A program made the position numbers and the translations under genes. A stretch of 64,000 nt of DNA from Maribacter caenipelagi (GTDB lineage: Bacteria > Bacteroidota > Bacteroidia > Flavobacteriales > Flavobacteriaceae): assembly GCF_004364175.1 (NCBI RefSeq), contig NZ_SNZW01000018.1, positions 124,001-188,000 of the forward strand. The letters are read 5' to 3'. Below the pieces are notes generated by a model. The model was not told the origin of the DNA. It saw only the letters and a program-made list of their open reading frames with translations, and made no database searches. Positions 26,085-33,697 of this stretch are shown piece by piece (the stretch's first letter is position 1; each line of letters opens with the position of its first letter).

Positions 26085-26092
26085 TATCTTTG
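26085..26092 (+). promoter_or_regulatory. Candidate -7 box of the DUF983 gene
   Basis: TATCTTTG matches the TAnnTTTG consensus exactly and lies 62 bases ahead of the ATG at 26155. No clear TTG is visible at -33, so this is a partial promoter match. Confidence 0.4.
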
Positions 26093-26154
26093 TCACTAAG
26101 GTTATAAGACTTAAAAAATGCCTCAAAATCGTACCTTAGTATAAAGTTTTGCAA

Positions 26155-26550
26155 ATGTTAAAAAAAGGAAACAAACTCTACAGTATTTTAACAGGAAGTT
26201 GCCCTAGATGTCATGAAGAAAGCATGTATTTGGACAAAAACCCGTACCATATGGGCAAAATCTTTAAAATGCACGAAAGATGTAGCCATTGTAACCTAAA
26301 ATATAAAATTGAACCGTCGTTCTTTTACGGGGCTATGTATGTGAGTTATGGAGTTGGAATTGCCTTTGCGGTAGCCGCATTTGTTATTGCTAATCTTTTT
26401 CTTGGCGCCAACCTAATTGAAACATTTATTGCCATTATCGTTACCCTAGTCGTATTCATGCCAATAATTATGAGACTATCACGTAATATTTGGATCAATA
26501 TGTTCGTAAAATACGACCCAAAAGCCAAAGCGAACATCAAGAATTCTTAA
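26155..26550 (+). CDS. DUF983 membrane protein
   Basis: This 131-residue protein has a zinc-binding-like N-terminus, CPRCHEESMY and ERCSHC, followed by YKIEPSFFYGAMYVSYG. Two transmembrane segments follow (about 60-80 and 86-106). This is the layout of DUF983, a family of unknown function that is universal in Flavobacteriaceae. The frame extends to a TTG at 26149, but the ATG at 26155 is the better start. Its stop overlaps the stop of the convergent oxidoreductase gene in the shared TTAA. Confidence 0.88.
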   Translation: MLKKGNKLYSILTGSCPRCHEESMYLDKNPYHMGKIFKMHERCSHCNLKYKIEPSFFYGAMYVSYGVGIAFAVAAFVIANLFLGANLIETFIAIIVTLVVFMPIIMRLSRNIWINMFVKYDPKAKANIKNS

Positions 26551-27590
26551 TTCGAAGCAAATCGGGCTATATTCATTTCTTCAAGTATTGGAATTTGCAT
26601 CTCTATATGCTCATAAAGCGATTTAGCCGCCCAAGGTGCAATGGTTATACCATGAGAACCAAAACCATTCAATAGCCATAAGTTGTTGTACTTTGCATGT
26701 TTACCCACCAATGGTCTTCTATCTTTTACCGTAGGGCGCATACCTGCTTCATGGCCAACTATCTCGTAAGAGCAGTCTAAAAGACTTTGTAATTTATTGA
26801 TAAGCTCATTTTTTGCTTCTAGAGTCGTTGAATTATCTTTTTGATTTCTATTATATGTAGCACCTACTTTATACAAATCATCGCCTAACGGAATTAAAAA
26901 TATAGAAGATTTAATAATTTGAGTTTCTTTTAGTTCTTTAGCTTTTATAACAATGTATTCCCCTTTTGATCCTTGCATTGGCAAATGATTGAAATACGGA
27001 TTCTTCATCATACCATAACCTTCTGTAAAGACTATATTTTTAGCCTTTACATCTTGATAGCTTATCGCACTTTGTTCTATTTGAAGTTGCCTATAATCAA
27101 ATGTATCATTATATAGCTTATTTTCTTTCTCTAGCCAGTTCGCATAGCTATTGAAAAGTAACTTGGTATCTAGCTTACCCGTTTCCAGTACTTTTCCAAA
27201 CTGAAATGGCGCTTTGAGTCCGTCATTTTCATTATTCACTAATTTTATATCTAGAAATGGTTTCAGTTTTTCTTTATCAGCGGCTTCAAACCAAAGATTC
27301 TGCTCTTCTATAGAAGCGAATTTTCGAAGTACATTAAGTTTTTTGTCAAAATTCACATCCAAAAATTGCTCTAACTGCGTATAAAATTCAGCAGCAATGG
27401 GCAGTTGCTCATCTGCGCGCCAAGAAAGTGTAAATCGCTTTAATATAACAGGATTATACAAACCGCCTGCTACACGCGACGATGTTTGCGAATGGTCATT
27501 AAAAACCACAAAAGTCTTGTTGTTTTTGCGTAATATTTCGCAAAATGCGGTACCCGCCAATCCTAGTCCTACTACCATGTAATCTACCAT
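26547..27590 (-). CDS. FAD-dependent oxidoreductase (DAO family)
   Basis: This 347-residue enzyme has a dinucleotide-binding start MVVGLGLAGTAFCEIL with GxGxxG (G8, G10, G13). A conserved NHSQTSSRVAGGLYNPV-like loop follows, and the C-terminal segment AGMRPTVKDRRPLVG...LWLLNGFGSHGITIAPW is typical of glycine/D-amino-acid-oxidase-like flavoproteins. The substrate is unknown. The frame is open 15 codons further upstream (27635), but those codons overlap the terminator, so the ATG at 27590 is preferred. It may contribute to amine or amino-acid oxidation in the cytosol. Confidence 0.85.
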   Translation of the reverse strand: MVDYMVVGLGLAGTAFCEILRKNNKTFVVFNDHSQTSSRVAGGLYNPVILKRFTLSWRADEQLPIAAEFYTQLEQFLDVNFDKKLNVLRKFASIEEQNLWFEAADKEKLKPFLDIKLVNNENDGLKAPFQFGKVLETGKLDTKLLFNSYANWLEKENKLYNDTFDYRQLQIEQSAISYQDVKAKNIVFTEGYGMMKNPYFNHLPMQGSKGEYIVIKAKELKETQIIKSSIFLIPLGDDLYKVGATYNRNQKDNSTTLEAKNELINKLQSLLDCSYEIVGHEAGMRPTVKDRRPLVGKHAKYNNLWLLNGFGSHGITIAPWAAKSLYEHIEMQIPILEEMNIARFASN

Positions 27591-27634
27591 GGCGCAAATG
27601 TAATGACATTTGCACAAAACATGATATAAAAACA

Positions 27635-27662
27635 AAAGACCCGATCTTTCGATCGGGTCTTT
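27635..27662. terminator. Strong terminator after gldN
   Basis: AAAGACCCGATC and GATCGGGTCTTT form a perfect 12-base stem with a TTTC loop, with A-rich and T-rich flanks. It lies 27 bases past the gldN stop on the reverse strand and marks the end of the gldKLMN transcript. Confidence 0.9.
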
Positions 27663-27689
27663 ATTATGTGAATTGGATTTTCAATAAGC

Positions 27690-28577
27690 TTAGTAAGCCC
27701 ACATGTCTTGTTCCTTATCTCTAATTGTTTCTTTAATTCGTTTTGCTTCCAATAATTGGAACAAAGCATTATCAGAAATGTAATCGTCTACTTTTCTATC
27801 ACCTTGTATATTATCTTCTTTATAAATTACGGCATCGAATCTTCTTGCATTTAACAACATATCAAATGAGATAGGCTGAGCTGAATTCTGTGAGTTGAAA
27901 ACTTTAGCTTCGTGCAACATTTCACGAGCATCTGGATACCATACCCAAAAAAGCTCTACCATGTCTGGATTGTCATCATCCATAAAGTTTACATCTGGTG
28001 CAACTGGAGCAATACCTAAAAGACGGTATTTTAATTCTCCCTGTCTCTTATCGAAATACCAAATTCCTTTAACGTGATATTCTTCAATATCAGCTGCAGA
28101 AATAGTTCTACGAGTAATATACTCTTCTGAAACAGTTTCACCTGCATTCATTTGTTCATACCCATAATCTAGCGTATCAACCATTTGCAAGGCATCTTTT
28201 AAATCGTTAAAAGATCTTTTTTTAGTGAAATAAGAATCTGTATAAGTTTCTAATTTTCCACTCTTTAAATTTTTTATTAGAACGTGGTATAAAGACCTTC
28301 TATCTGGTCCAATATCCATAGTATCTGTTGGATAATATAATGGGAAGTTAACTCTCTCATCTAAATCTATAGCTTCCCATAAAGTTTTAGACCAAAGTAT
28401 ATCCCTATCATCTACATAACCATATTCTAATGGAGCATCGTTATCTACAGCTTTCTGAGCTTCTGTACGAATACCAACCTCATCTGGTTTCTTCGCATTC
28501 AATACATTTGCTTGGGCCATCATTGATAAAGGTAACATTGTTACCGCTCCCATTACTAAAACATTTTTCCAATTCAT
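27690..28577 (-). CDS. gldN: GldN, gliding motility / type IX secretion protein
   Basis: This 295-residue periplasmic protein has a signal peptide (VLVMGAVTMLPLSMMA-Q) and GldN/PorN family sequence, such as LWSKTLWEAIDLDERVNFPLYYP, GPDRRSLYHVLIKNLKSG and GIWYFDKRQGELKYRLLGIAPVAPD. GldN forms, with GldK, the large periplasmic ring of the type IX secretion system attached to the outer membrane. It is the last gene of gldK-L-M-N. A hairpin in the 64-base space after gldM may tune its expression. The length is close to that of known GldN proteins. Confidence 0.95.
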   Translation of the reverse strand: MNWKNVLVMGAVTMLPLSMMAQANVLNAKKPDEVGIRTEAQKAVDNDAPLEYGYVDDRDILWSKTLWEAIDLDERVNFPLYYPTDTMDIGPDRRSLYHVLIKNLKSGKLETYTDSYFTKKRSFNDLKDALQMVDTLDYGYEQMNAGETVSEEYITRRTISAADIEEYHVKGIWYFDKRQGELKYRLLGIAPVAPDVNFMDDDNPDMVELFWVWYPDAREMLHEAKVFNSQNSAQPISFDMLLNARRFDAVIYKEDNIQGDRKVDDYISDNALFQLLEAKRIKETIRDKEQDMWAY

Positions 28578-28598
28578 GTTTGCTTCACTTTAAAATTA

Positions 28599-28627
28599 AC
28601 CGGGCAAGACCAATGGGCTTGCCCGGT
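28599..28627 (-). promoter_or_regulatory. Hairpin between gldM and gldN
   Basis: ACCGGGCAAG (28599-28608) and CTTGCCCGGT (28618-28627) form a perfect ten-base G/C-rich stem with a nine-base loop inside the gldM-gldN spacer. The reverse-strand continuation TTAATTTTAAAG is a poor T-tract, so this looks like an attenuator or mRNA-processing/stability element rather than a full terminator. Confidence 0.6.
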
Positions 28628-28641
28628 ATCATTCTATTTAT

Positions 28642-30201
28642 TTAGTTTGTAATCTCCACAACTACTGGAGATACTTTTTTCAACTTGTAACTTTTATTGT
28701 TTGTGATATAAGCTTCGATATCAAATATTTGAACGATATCTCCTCTTTTAGCGCGTTGTAAAGCTGATTTAGCTTTACCATCCATCTTATTGCCTCTTAC
28801 AGAAACAGTTGGTTGACCTGGTACTTTGAATTTAAAGCCGCTTACTGCAAGGTTTAAATCAAAATCAAAGTCTTCTAAGCCAGCACCGATCGTAGCGATC
28901 TCAACATTCCTTTTTGGAAGTTTAATACTACCTGTTTGCTTACTTACACTACCTTCTGGTCTTGGAATATCTTTAATTCTAAACTCAGACTTAGAAGATA
29001 CGGCTTGACCATCTGGCAAAGTACCTGAAGCTGTAATAGTAACGTTTCTTCCAGTTCCTGGAGTCATTACATATTTACTGCCACTTACAGCCTTAAGACC
29101 TGGAGCAGAAGCTCTTACCTTATTATTTGGTATACCTGGTATAGAGATAGACATTGGGTTAGCAACACCTCTATATACAACATTCATTTTATCGGCAGCA
29201 ATTAAAGCAGCGTTAGGCTTAGATATTGTTGCGAAAGAATTTTTAACCTCAACAGGTATTTCTTCACCGTCTTGCTTAAAGTAGATAGTACCTTTTACTT
29301 CATGATCACCAGCGGAACCAGAACCAATTAACATTTTAACACCACCAGCTTCTAATTTATAATCAGAACCTTCAGATAATTTTCTTCCGTCTAAAGTTAA
29401 TTCAGCTCTAACCGGAGTAGAAGAATTATCAGTTTTGCTAATAATTATCTTACCATCATACTTCTCACCTGCATAATAGGCAGATTTAGTAGCAGAAAGA
29501 GATGTTGCAAAATTCTTTAAAGATACTTGGTTCGTTAACTCGCCTTCTAACATTGATTTCAAAGCTGCTTCTTCAGTTATTTTAACATCAGCTTGTAACT
29601 GAGTTAATTTTGCTAAAGATGCTACTAAAGGATATCCTTCATAGTGATAGTTAATCCAATCTTGCTTAGTACCGTCTCTTTTTTCAACTTTACCATTCTC
29701 ATCTCCTGTTTGGAAACGATCGATAACTGATTGCTTTAAGGCTGCAGGCACTATTGCCGCAACTTGATCTCTATAACCGGTTAAGTTACTCATGAATTTT
29801 TTACCATCTTCTGATAAATTTTCACCTTGGAATAATTTCTGATCTAAGTAATCAGCCATATCCATACGAGCATAATCTTTAGGATCTTCAATCCCTTCCA
29901 TCATACCTGTTTTAAGTCCTTCTAAGTAATCATAATATTCTTGAGACATAGATTTTATCTCTTGAGCATTCTTATATAACTTATCGTACTTTGCAGCATC
30001 TTCAGATGCTTTAGTTCCAAGACTTTCCAAGAACGCATCGTTACTTGCTGTTGTCTTTTGATTCGAAGTCTCTAGCTTTTCATTCATTATACCGAATGCG
30101 GCCAATACCTCTTTACTCATGTTTAGTGCCAGCATTGCGATGAAGATCAAATACATTAAGTTGACCATCTTCTGACGTGGTGAATTTTTTCCTCCTGCCA
30201 T
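28642..30201 (-). CDS. gldM: GldM, type IX secretion motor stalk
   Basis: This 519-residue protein has one N-terminal transmembrane helix (KMVNLMYLIFIAMLALNMS) containing the family's conserved start GGKNSPRQKMVNLMYLI. A long periplasmic region of four domains follows, with segments such as KLTQLQADVKITEEAALKSML and FKVPGQPTVSVRGNKMDGKAKSALQRAKRGD. GldM trimers or dimers cross the periplasm and couple the GldL rotor in the inner membrane to the GldKN ring, using the proton gradient. It lies between gldL and gldN. Confidence 0.96.
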   Translation of the reverse strand: MAGGKNSPRQKMVNLMYLIFIAMLALNMSKEVLAAFGIMNEKLETSNQKTTASNDAFLESLGTKASEDAAKYDKLYKNAQEIKSMSQEYYDYLEGLKTGMMEGIEDPKDYARMDMADYLDQKLFQGENLSEDGKKFMSNLTGYRDQVAAIVPAALKQSVIDRFQTGDENGKVEKRDGTKQDWINYHYEGYPLVASLAKLTQLQADVKITEEAALKSMLEGELTNQVSLKNFATSLSATKSAYYAGEKYDGKIIISKTDNSSTPVRAELTLDGRKLSEGSDYKLEAGGVKMLIGSGSAGDHEVKGTIYFKQDGEEIPVEVKNSFATISKPNAALIAADKMNVVYRGVANPMSISIPGIPNNKVRASAPGLKAVSGSKYVMTPGTGRNVTITASGTLPDGQAVSSKSEFRIKDIPRPEGSVSKQTGSIKLPKRNVEIATIGAGLEDFDFDLNLAVSGFKFKVPGQPTVSVRGNKMDGKAKSALQRAKRGDIVQIFDIEAYITNNKSYKLKKVSPVVVEITN

Positions 30202-30256
30202 GGATTTTTAGTTTAGATTTTTATTAATAATTGATTCGGGTTGGTAAAAATCCAAA

Positions 30257-30913
30257 TTAGTTTTTGCTCATTGCAGATAACATACCACCATATACACCAT
30301 TCAATGAAGAAAGGTTTGTAGACAAAGATGCCATTTGATCTTTTAGTGCACTTGCATTTTGAACAACTTCTTCATTAACTGAAGCTTGTTTGCTGGCACT
30401 CTCTAATTGTACTTTATAAAGACTGTTCAAAGACTCCATTTGAGCGGCAGCCTGAACCATTTCACTAGAATATTTCTTAGTAGATTCCATAGCATCAACG
30501 GTTGGAGCGATACCTTTAGCAGCACCTTCAAAGTTTTTAATGCTTGAACCTAAGCTTTCCATAAGGCTTGCGTCTACACCAGCTTCTTTTAATAAATCAT
30601 CTAATTTCTTAGATAAAGATGCTTCAGCTTCTTTTACTTCAGTTGCAGCTTGTGCTTTCTTAGGTGCTTTACTTTCACCACCAGCTAACTCTGGGTATAC
30701 TAATGCCCAATCTAGATCTTCATCTACTGGTTCGAATGCACTGATCGCAAAAATTAATGCTTCTGTAATAAGACCTATCGCTAAAAGAATACCACCATTT
30801 AATGGTCCTAACTCCCAGTGAAGAATTTTGAATAACGCACCAATAATTACAACTGATGCTCCTAGCCCGTAGGCCATGTTAAATAATTTTTTTGTGGATT
30901 TTGACTGTGCCAT
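30257..30913 (-). CDS. gldL: GldL, type IX secretion motor protein
   Basis: This 218-residue inner-membrane protein has two transmembrane helices (MAYGLGASVVIIGALFKILHW, about 13-33, and GGILLAIGLITEALIFAISAFEP, about 39-61). Glutamates in and next to the second helix (E47, E55) are the type of charged residue thought to carry protons. A cytosolic helical tail of 150 residues follows. GldL pentamers enclose the GldM helices and power type IX secretion and gliding. It is located 55 bases upstream of gldM. Confidence 0.95.
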   Translation of the reverse strand: MAQSKSTKKLFNMAYGLGASVVIIGALFKILHWELGPLNGGILLAIGLITEALIFAISAFEPVDEDLDWALVYPELAGGESKAPKKAQAATEVKEAEASLSKKLDDLLKEAGVDASLMESLGSSIKNFEGAAKGIAPTVDAMESTKKYSSEMVQAAAQMESLNSLYKVQLESASKQASVNEEVVQNASALKDQMASLSTNLSSLNGVYGGMLSAMSKN

Positions 30914-30995
30914 GTTTAATTTAATTTAAGGTTTAAAAAAAAGATTTGGTTAAAAAATGAATTTGAATTTATTATACAACTGTTAATGTTATTAT

Positions 30996-32360
30996 TTATT
31001 GTGTGGAATCTTCCTCACCCATATAATCTTGTACTGTTCTGAAACCTATGTAACTACGAGCTGAATCAGCGTATTCGTAATCTCTTGTACTTACTTGTAA
31101 GAAGTACGCTACATCTTTCCAAGAACCACCTCTAATAACTTTTCTGGTATTAGATTGATCACCTCCGTTAGGGTTCATTGTTGATACATAATCGTATGCA
31201 CTAGGGTCGTAACTTGAATTTGTCCACTCAGAAACGTTACCGGCCATGTTGTACATATTAAAGTCATTAGGCTCGTAAGATTTCGCCTCTACTGTATATA
31301 AAGCAGCATCTGCAGCATAATCTCCACGTTGTGGTTTAAAGTTTGCCATAAAACAACCAGTATCACTGATTACATATGGTCCACCCCATGGGTACGTACC
31401 TCCTTCGATACCACCTCTTGCAGCATATTCCCATTCCGCTTCTGTTGGTAATCTAAATTGATTAACGAACTGTCTACCACGACTCTTGTTATCATCGTTT
31501 TTAAATTTAGTTCTCCAGTTACAGAACGCTTTCGCTTGTTGCCAGCTGATACCAACTACTGGATACTCGCTATATGCATCATGCCAGAAATAATCGTTAT
31601 GCATTGGTTCATTATAAGAATAAGAGAAATCTCTGATCCAAACCGTTGTATCTGGGTATATCTCAACTTCTTCTGTACGGATAAAGTCTTTACGGCTTTG
31701 GTTTCCTTTTACAGAAGCACGAGCAGCTGCCTCAATATCCATCCAGCTATATTTATACTTTAATGTCTTAACATCAATTGTACGTTGACCGTTATAAGAC
31801 TCTTCTTCAGATAGATAGATAGAATCCATTATTTCGGTATAATACTCATCTGGGTAATCTGATGTGTTCCAAACTAGGTCCTCATCTTTGCTTAACGCTC
31901 TACCTTCGTATCCCGTCTCACCCATACCTGAGTAATTGTCCAACATATACTTATCGTATACAGATGCTCTTGTAGTATCTGCATCTTTAAAAGCATAGTC
32001 ACCAATACCGCCTTCTTCTGGACCGATACCTAACTCATCAGCTAATATGGCTAATTTGGTTCTAACTATAGAATCCTTTACCCATTCTACAAACTGACGA
32101 TACTCACTATTCGTGATTTCTGTATCATCCATGTAAAAGGAACGTACCGTAACTGTCTTAGTCGGTGCATTCAATAACTTTCCTTGGTCTTCTTCACTCT
32201 TACCCATTATGAAAGAACCCCTTGGGATAAGTTCCATTCCATATGGTTTTTCCGGATACCATTTTTTTCCCTGGACTCCAGTTAGCTCACCTTTTTGCTT
32301 AGACCCACAACTTGTGAGTAAAAAAACAAACGCTATAGAGGATAACAATAGCTTCTTCAT
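30996..32360 (-). CDS. gldK: GldK, type IX secretion ring lipoprotein
   Basis: This 454-residue lipoprotein (lipobox FLLTSCGS, Cys18) has a formylglycine-generating-enzyme/SUMF1-type domain. The visible segments are MELIPRGSFIMGKSEED, SFYMDDTEITNSEYRQFV, VVGISWQQAKAFCNWR, FRLPTEAEWEYAARGG and YNMAGNVSEWTNSSYDP...RKVIRGGSW. GldK/PorK uses this fold structurally and forms the periplasmic ring with GldN. It is the first gl gene of the operon, 120 bases downstream of the arginase-like gene. Confidence 0.95.
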   Translation of the reverse strand: MKKLLLSSIAFVFLLTSCGSKQKGELTGVQGKKWYPEKPYGMELIPRGSFIMGKSEEDQGKLLNAPTKTVTVRSFYMDDTEITNSEYRQFVEWVKDSIVRTKLAILADELGIGPEEGGIGDYAFKDADTTRASVYDKYMLDNYSGMGETGYEGRALSKDEDLVWNTSDYPDEYYTEIMDSIYLSEEESYNGQRTIDVKTLKYKYSWMDIEAAARASVKGNQSRKDFIRTEEVEIYPDTTVWIRDFSYSYNEPMHNDYFWHDAYSEYPVVGISWQQAKAFCNWRTKFKNDDNKSRGRQFVNQFRLPTEAEWEYAARGGIEGGTYPWGGPYVISDTGCFMANFKPQRGDYAADAALYTVEAKSYEPNDFNMYNMAGNVSEWTNSSYDPSAYDYVSTMNPNGGDQSNTRKVIRGGSWKDVAYFLQVSTRDYEYADSARSYIGFRTVQDYMGEEDSTQ

Positions 32361-32480
32361 ACTTTAGGTTAAATTTCGATTATGGTTAAACTCAGAATAC
32401 AATAATTTATTCTAACAACTAAAACTAGGTTTTATATAAAATATTGTATTAAAGTCCTTTTATGCTTTAAAAAAATAATG

Positions 32481-33638
32481 TTAATTAAAGCCTTTCTTGT
32501 AGGCCTTAAACCACCTTTCAGGAATTTGTTGATTACATGCATCTAAATAATCCTTCTCGGTGCAAGGTAATAACGCAGGTGTATGGCCTTTAGTATGTGA
32601 AGTGAAAATAGATGGGACTTCTGTCCACCATCTTTCTGTTAATAAACTTTTGTAGAATACCAATTCTTCATCTTCGCTAGGTACATTATACTTAACAAAG
32701 TCGTCTGTTTTGGTATATGGAGATTCTTTAATTCTAAAATTGATACCTTCTATAAAGTACCATATAATCTGTGCTATCAACTGTTGTGATTGTACGGTGT
32801 TCTCCATCTCGTACAACCCGAATACAGATACTTTATCGCTAATACCGGCATATCTAGAAATGGCACAGATCTCTCTACCATTAAATCCGTTCGGAGAAAA
32901 ATTTGCTGAAGAAGAAATTTCACTTGCCTTAACAGATCGTAAGTCTAAACTTACCATATGTGCATTTCTTAAAACAGGTTCAGCCAAAGAAATATCGTTC
33001 GCAACTTCCCCAAGCCTGTAAGCGTCAAAAAATAAACGCTCCATTAAATCTATTTCTTCTTGGGCATTAAAATAACTTTGATAACCAATATTTGAAAAAT
33101 TAAATAGATTATTTGGTTTATCTGTTATGATTTTACTCATATAAGAATGTGATGAAATAAGCTCATCTTCTATTCCAAAATCGAACCTACTATCTATTGC
33201 TACCAGATTTATCATATCTCTGATACCGTCAAAAGCTCGATAAGCTGGATAGGTAATATCTTGTGTTGCCCCTAAAATAATCGGAATAACATGTTCTTCT
33301 AACAAACCAGCCACTACTTCTTTGACCACAAAATACGTGTCATTTACAGTAGCACCTTCTTCAATATCGCCTAAATCGACGATAGTGGCATTCCAGTTTC
33401 CTATTAAAAGCTTGTAAAATTGTAGTCGTATAGCAGAAACATCTAACTTATCATGCTTCTTTTCATATGCATTTCTAGATTCTCTAACCCCTATTATCGC
33501 AACCGTGGCATTTGCCAATACAGGCAAACCATCCTTTTCGGTGTGTATATGTGTGTTCTTACCAATGGCCTGACTAGGTAGTAACTCATTATGGGCTAAA
33601 ACTTTATCCGATACCGGAACTAGAAAATCAAAGGCCAT
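32481..33638 (-). CDS. Arginase-fold protein with degenerate metal sites (annotated-type formimidoylglutamase)
   Basis: This 385-residue protein has the ureohydrolase (arginase/agmatinase/HutG) fold. The three metal motifs are altered: GGDHS reads GATQD (123-127), DAHxD reads DSRFD (149-153) and SxDxDxxDP reads SLDLRSVKA (230 onward). So the usual ligands His101, His126 and the second Asp of the last motif are replaced by Gln, Arg and Arg. It is therefore probably not a normal manganese hydrolase, even though similar proteins are often called formimidoylglutamase. It lies between topA and gldK in the same direction, and no other histidine-degradation gene is near. Confidence 0.75.
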   Translation of the reverse strand: MAFDFLVPVSDKVLAHNELLPSQAIGKNTHIHTEKDGLPVLANATVAIIGVRESRNAYEKKHDKLDVSAIRLQFYKLLIGNWNATIVDLGDIEEGATVNDTYFVVKEVVAGLLEEHVIPIILGATQDITYPAYRAFDGIRDMINLVAIDSRFDFGIEDELISSHSYMSKIITDKPNNLFNFSNIGYQSYFNAQEEIDLMERLFFDAYRLGEVANDISLAEPVLRNAHMVSLDLRSVKASEISSSANFSPNGFNGREICAISRYAGISDKVSVFGLYEMENTVQSQQLIAQIIWYFIEGINFRIKESPYTKTDDFVKYNVPSEDEELVFYKSLLTERWWTEVPSIFTSHTKGHTPALLPCTEKDYLDACNQQIPERWFKAYKKGFN

Positions 33639-33697
33639 TTATTAAAGGTTTTTAGAAATCATAAAAATACTATACTAATCTTCGACCTAAAATTAAA

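Noticed and set aside
26547-27635. Longer start of the DAO oxidoreductase at 27635
   Set aside because: The extra 15 codons run into the bidirectional terminator and precede the FAD-binding strand without any family match.
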